Below, piece after piece: positions 7,319 to 10,139 of a stretch of 10,139 nt of DNA. The notes under the pieces are model-generated. The model did not search any database. It had not been told where the DNA came from and saw nothing but the letters and a program-made list of their open reading frames with translations. Numbering within the stretch: position 1 is the first letter of the stretch; each line of letters begins with the position of its first letter. A program made the translations under genes and the position numbers. The stretch covers positions 1 through 10,139 of the forward strand of contig NAVB01002521.1 in NCBI GenBank assembly GCA_002179805.1, written 5' to 3'. Origin of the DNA: Acanthamoeba lenticulata. Lineage: Eukaryota; Discosea; Longamoebia; Acanthamoebidae.

Positions 7319-10139
7319 TTAGTTGATCTTCAGCTGCGCCGCCGTGAGAGAATCCATGTTGATGATATCATCGTAACTCTTACGATACCCCAAGAAGCCG
7401 GTCCAAGGGATGATGTAGCCTCGTGTCCGCTTGCGGCGCCAGCAAAGCGCCACACAGATGAAGCAGACCAGGCAGGACAGCACACCAGCCGCCACGACCA
7501 GGGCCCACACGAAACCGCTGGGGCCGTCGTCTTCCCGGTCGCCTCCACCCCCCGCAAGCTTCGTTGGCGAGCCGGACGGGCTGGCCGACGGAGTCGCCGA
7601 CGCTGGTGGTGGAGAGGCCGAGGATGATGGTGAGAGCGTAGTTGATGGTAGAACCGACACCGATGATGAGGACAAGGGTCCGACCGCAGATGGTGAGACG
7701 CCTGCCTGTGAAGTCATCGATGCAGACGGTGAAAGCTGAGAGGGAGAGGCGGTGGAAGAGGCCTGTGCCGAGCCCGAAGAGGGTGACGGCGAAGAAACCC
7801 CAACAATACTCGACGGCGAGGCTCCTGCTTGAGGTGTGCTTGATGGCAAGGCCGAAGGTGTGGGCTCCGAGATGGAACCAGTGCAATTGCACGTTGTGCT
7901 TATGGGCACTCCGGTCGGCTTGCACTCGAGCAAAGGACCAGACTAAAGTTCAGGTGGGCAGCATCAACGATGAGTTGGCGGAACCACCACACAACCAACG
8001 AGGCAGAGATGCGTACGATAATGAAAATGGTGCCAAGCACGGTCGAGAGGCCGCACAGCCCGCGCACGCTGACAAGGTTGTTGTTGTTCTGTGATCCCGA
8101 GTAAGCAAAAAAGAAAAAGAGCAACATAAACAAAAAGATCAGCCAGCCCACGTACTTGAACGATGACGCTAGCTACGCTGCTTATGCTGTTGAGACCGTC
8201 CAGGTTGGTCAACGCCGCATTGCCCTGCACGCAAGAGGACGGAGCTGTCACGGCCTGGATGTGTCACTGCAAGCTCTGGCCAGAGGGGAGAAGTACGGTA
8301 ATCTCCAGATCGCCGAGGGTGAGGTAGGCAAGCGATCCAAGACCCTGGAGGCTGGTAAGCGCCGGGTTGTCCTGTCATGTATGACCCATTTTACCGTGTG
8401 AGTAAATCTTATTATATTTTACCGTCTTATGGGCGACAAGGTGAGCGAGTACCAGGATCACAAGGTCTCCGTGGAGTGAACCCAGACTAACAAATCCGTC
8501 CAAATTGGTCAACAACCGATTTGCCTTCACCGTGATGCTCTCGCCGACGTGGGCCAGCTGAGACAGGGCGTTGACATTCTCCAATTTGCCGTTGTTCTGC
8601 TCAAGGAAGAGAGTGGTTAGCTAAAGCGGCAAGCCATGACCACAGTTTGTCGAACCTCGATACGAATATGGAAGGCCACGCTCGTGAGTCTGTCTACGCC
8701 GTCCAGGCTGGACAGGTTGGTGTTCGCCTGTGCTCCGACCTGAGTAAAGGCTCCTATGTTTGATTCCAGTATTCATCAACGACATACCAAAATGACGAGG
8801 TCGTTGTTGATCGTCTTCAGTGCGTGCAAGCCAGCCAGTGAGCCTAGCCCAGTGTTGGTCTGCACACACCAATGTTCATAATCAGCTTGTATACTTGTAA
8901 GGAGATGCATTGAAACATGCTTGAGCTGTACCGACACAACGAGCGATCCCTCTATTCGGCGCACGTTGCGGAAGCCCTCCAGGTCGATTAATGCGCTTTG
9001 CTGTAAGACACTAAGGCTTCAGCCGCGCGCTTTGGGAACAAGCAAGGACCTGATTGATGAAGAACATACGGAAATTACGAGATCCCAGCCGATGGCGTTC
9101 AACCCGGTGAAAGCCGTGCCAAGTGTTGTGAGTGCTTGGTTGTTCTGTTCGTTGGGCAGGCGTCAGTTCCCGCACACAAAGTTATAGCCAATAAACCGAG
9201 CAAGCGTACGCTGATCGTCAACGAGCCTTCAATGCTGGAAAGGTTGCTCAGTGCTTCGACGTTTGTCAAAGCGGCATTGGAAGAGATAATGATCTCTCCA
9301 TGAACAGCGGTCAGGTTCTCCAAGCCACGCAGGGACGGCAACAGCGGGTTCTCCTGCGCATGGACGGTCAGCATTGAATCTCGAGAGTTTATAGCATGAA
9401 TACGCACACTAATGTAGAGGTTCTTCACTTCCACAATGTTGGAGAGACCCAACACGTTCTGGAGGGCAGCGTTGTACTGCTCGGCCAGTTCAAGAGGAAG
9501 TGAGTAAAAGACATAGGACACCATGGTGCTATTTACGGTACCTGAACATCCAGGTCGCCGTTCACTACGGTCATGCTGAGTAGGCCGTCCACGTTTGTGA
9601 TTAACGGGTTCCACTGGGTTAAGAGGATGAGAAAGGTGCACGACCTGCGCTTCAGAGGTGAAAGAACCAGTACCTCGATGGACAACGAATCGCCAACGCT
9701 TTGCAGGCCTCGGAGGCCATCGATGCTTGTCAAGTTCTCGTTGTACTGATATGTTGTGGTCAGCGTCGGTGCAGATGATATGAAAGGGGAGCGAGAGGTC
9801 TTGGTACCTTGACATTGACATAGCCTCCCACCCGGTAAAGTGCTCGCAGGCCGTCGATGCTAGTCAGGGAGTTGTGCTGAGGGCATGCTGTCAGTGAGCG
9901 CAAAAAGGGCCAACCCCACAGGTCAGCTGCGTACCATGATAGAGACATAACCGTCCACCGACTGCAAGTTGCGCAAGCCATTGAGGTTCGGGGCATAGGG
10001 GTTGTACTATGAAGCATATAGCATCGTCAGTGGACGACCGGACCAACCAGGCTGTGGCTGGCGTACCTCTATCTTTACATTGCCCCATATTCGCTTCAGC
10101 TTGGTGCATGTGTTTATCTGGTGCGGGTTTCAGAAGTTA
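7319..10139 (-). CDS. Receptor-L/leucine-rich-module single-pass membrane protein, C-terminal part
   Basis: A type I membrane protein whose N-terminus and signal peptide lie beyond the right edge. Exons: 10117-10067, 10006-9935, 9876-9808, 9745-9674, 9613-9542, 9476-9408, 9353-9210, 9144-9070, 9000-8932, 8859-8788, 8727-8656, 8596-8453, 8371-8297, 8224-8156, 8088-8017, 7942-7319 (TAA). This gives 606 residues in the window. All 15 internal introns are 54-81 bp, GT-AG and phase 0. Each short exon encodes one 23-25 residue unit of the form NxxLxxLDGLxxLxxVxGxLxIx, the ladder of Receptor L domains and leucine-rich repeats; two exons (144 nt) encode two units. The first exon seen (CTKLKRIWGNVKI) resembles the opening strand of an L domain. 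A Ser/Thr/Pro stalk, membrane helix and 39-residue tail follow. The ligand is unknown. No kinase or other enzyme domain is present. Confidence 0.88.
7439..7513 (-). other. Transmembrane helix of the receptor-like protein
   Basis: Encodes a 25-residue hydrophobic segment beginning FVWALVVAAGVLSCL, flanked by an acidic side (GDREDDGPSG) and a basic stop-transfer side (RRKRTR). This places the repeats outside and the C-terminus in the cytosol. The 39-residue tail contains YDDI, which fits the Yxx-hydrophobic endocytic sorting pattern. Confidence 0.9.
7514..7890 (-). other. Ser/Thr/Pro/Ala-rich juxtamembrane stalk
   Basis: About 125 residues between the Cys-containing segment (TTCNCTGS) and the membrane helix, composed largely of Ser, Pro, Ala and Thr in SPS/SAS/TPS-like patterns. 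This is the composition of O-glycosylated, mucin-like stalks that hold a ligand-binding head away from the membrane. Glycosylation is inferred. Confidence 0.75.
8017..10117 (-). repeat. Array of exon-encoded LRR/Receptor-L modules
   Basis: Sixteen complete 23-25 residue units and one partial unit recur about every 125-150 bp (exon plus intron). Recurrent residues are Asn near the start, Leu at position 5, LDGL or a close variant near 8-11, Val or Ile near 17, Gly near 19, and an alternating hydrophobic end (SLSIE, DLVIL, SLTIS). Exon lengths are 69, 72 or 75 nt, and two are 144 nt. DNA-level identity between units looks low by eye, so the array is old rather than a recent tandem amplification. 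Confidence 0.88.

Noticed and set aside
8017..10117. Regularly spaced repeats as a CRISPR-like or satellite array
   Set aside because: The regular spacing comes from exon-intron alternation. Repeats are conserved at protein level only, and GT-AG borders with phase-0 joins account for them.

Overview
The window looks like nuclear DNA from a GC-rich, intron-dense protist. The best guess is an amoebozoan of the Acanthamoeba type. This is inferred from short (about 50-120 bp) GT-AG introns with GTACGY, GTGCGT or GTTCGT donors, tight gene spacing, and homologues of eukaryote-only proteins (CDK5RAP3, a GRAB-domain golgin, Ras). No prokaryotic, organellar or transposon signature was seen, and no tRNA, rRNA or CRISPR array. 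Five protein genes can be modelled, four on the minus strand and one small one on the plus strand.

Layout from left to right. (1) 1-1212, minus: the N-terminal half of a CDK5RAP3/C53 homologue (UFMylation and ER-phagy), running off the left edge. (2) 1365-5654, minus: a 14-exon coiled-coil golgin of about 1,066 residues, with an Arf-binding GRAB domain and a GMAP-210/plant GDAP1-like layout. (3) 5829-6255, plus: a small two- or three-exon gene for a charged, Arg/His-rich protein I do not recognise, divergent from the golgin across a 174 bp shared promoter. (4) 6449-7033, minus: a single-exon Ras GTPase with two unusual residues. (5) 7319-10117 and beyond, minus: the C-terminal part of a single-pass membrane receptor-like protein. 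Its ectodomain is a chain of 23-25 residue Receptor-L/leucine-rich modules, almost exactly one module per exon, with every intron in phase 0, followed by a Ser/Thr/Pro-rich stalk, a membrane segment and a short tail.

The most unusual structure is this strictly modular, phase-0, one-repeat-per-exon ectodomain. Other points of note are a perfect 15-bp inverted repeat that buries a golgin 5' splice site, a palindromic CRE (TGACGTCA) before the CDK5RAP3 gene with a near-match in the golgin promoter, and a (CAA)n tract that looks like polyglutamine but is an intron end.

Functionally, the two left-hand genes both serve the early secretory pathway. The right-hand pair (a putative surface receptor and a Ras GTPase) could in principle act in one signalling route, but adjacency alone is weak evidence. 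Exon boundaries were placed by hand from reading-frame continuity, GT-AG borders and remembered family alignments; transcript data would be needed to confirm them.
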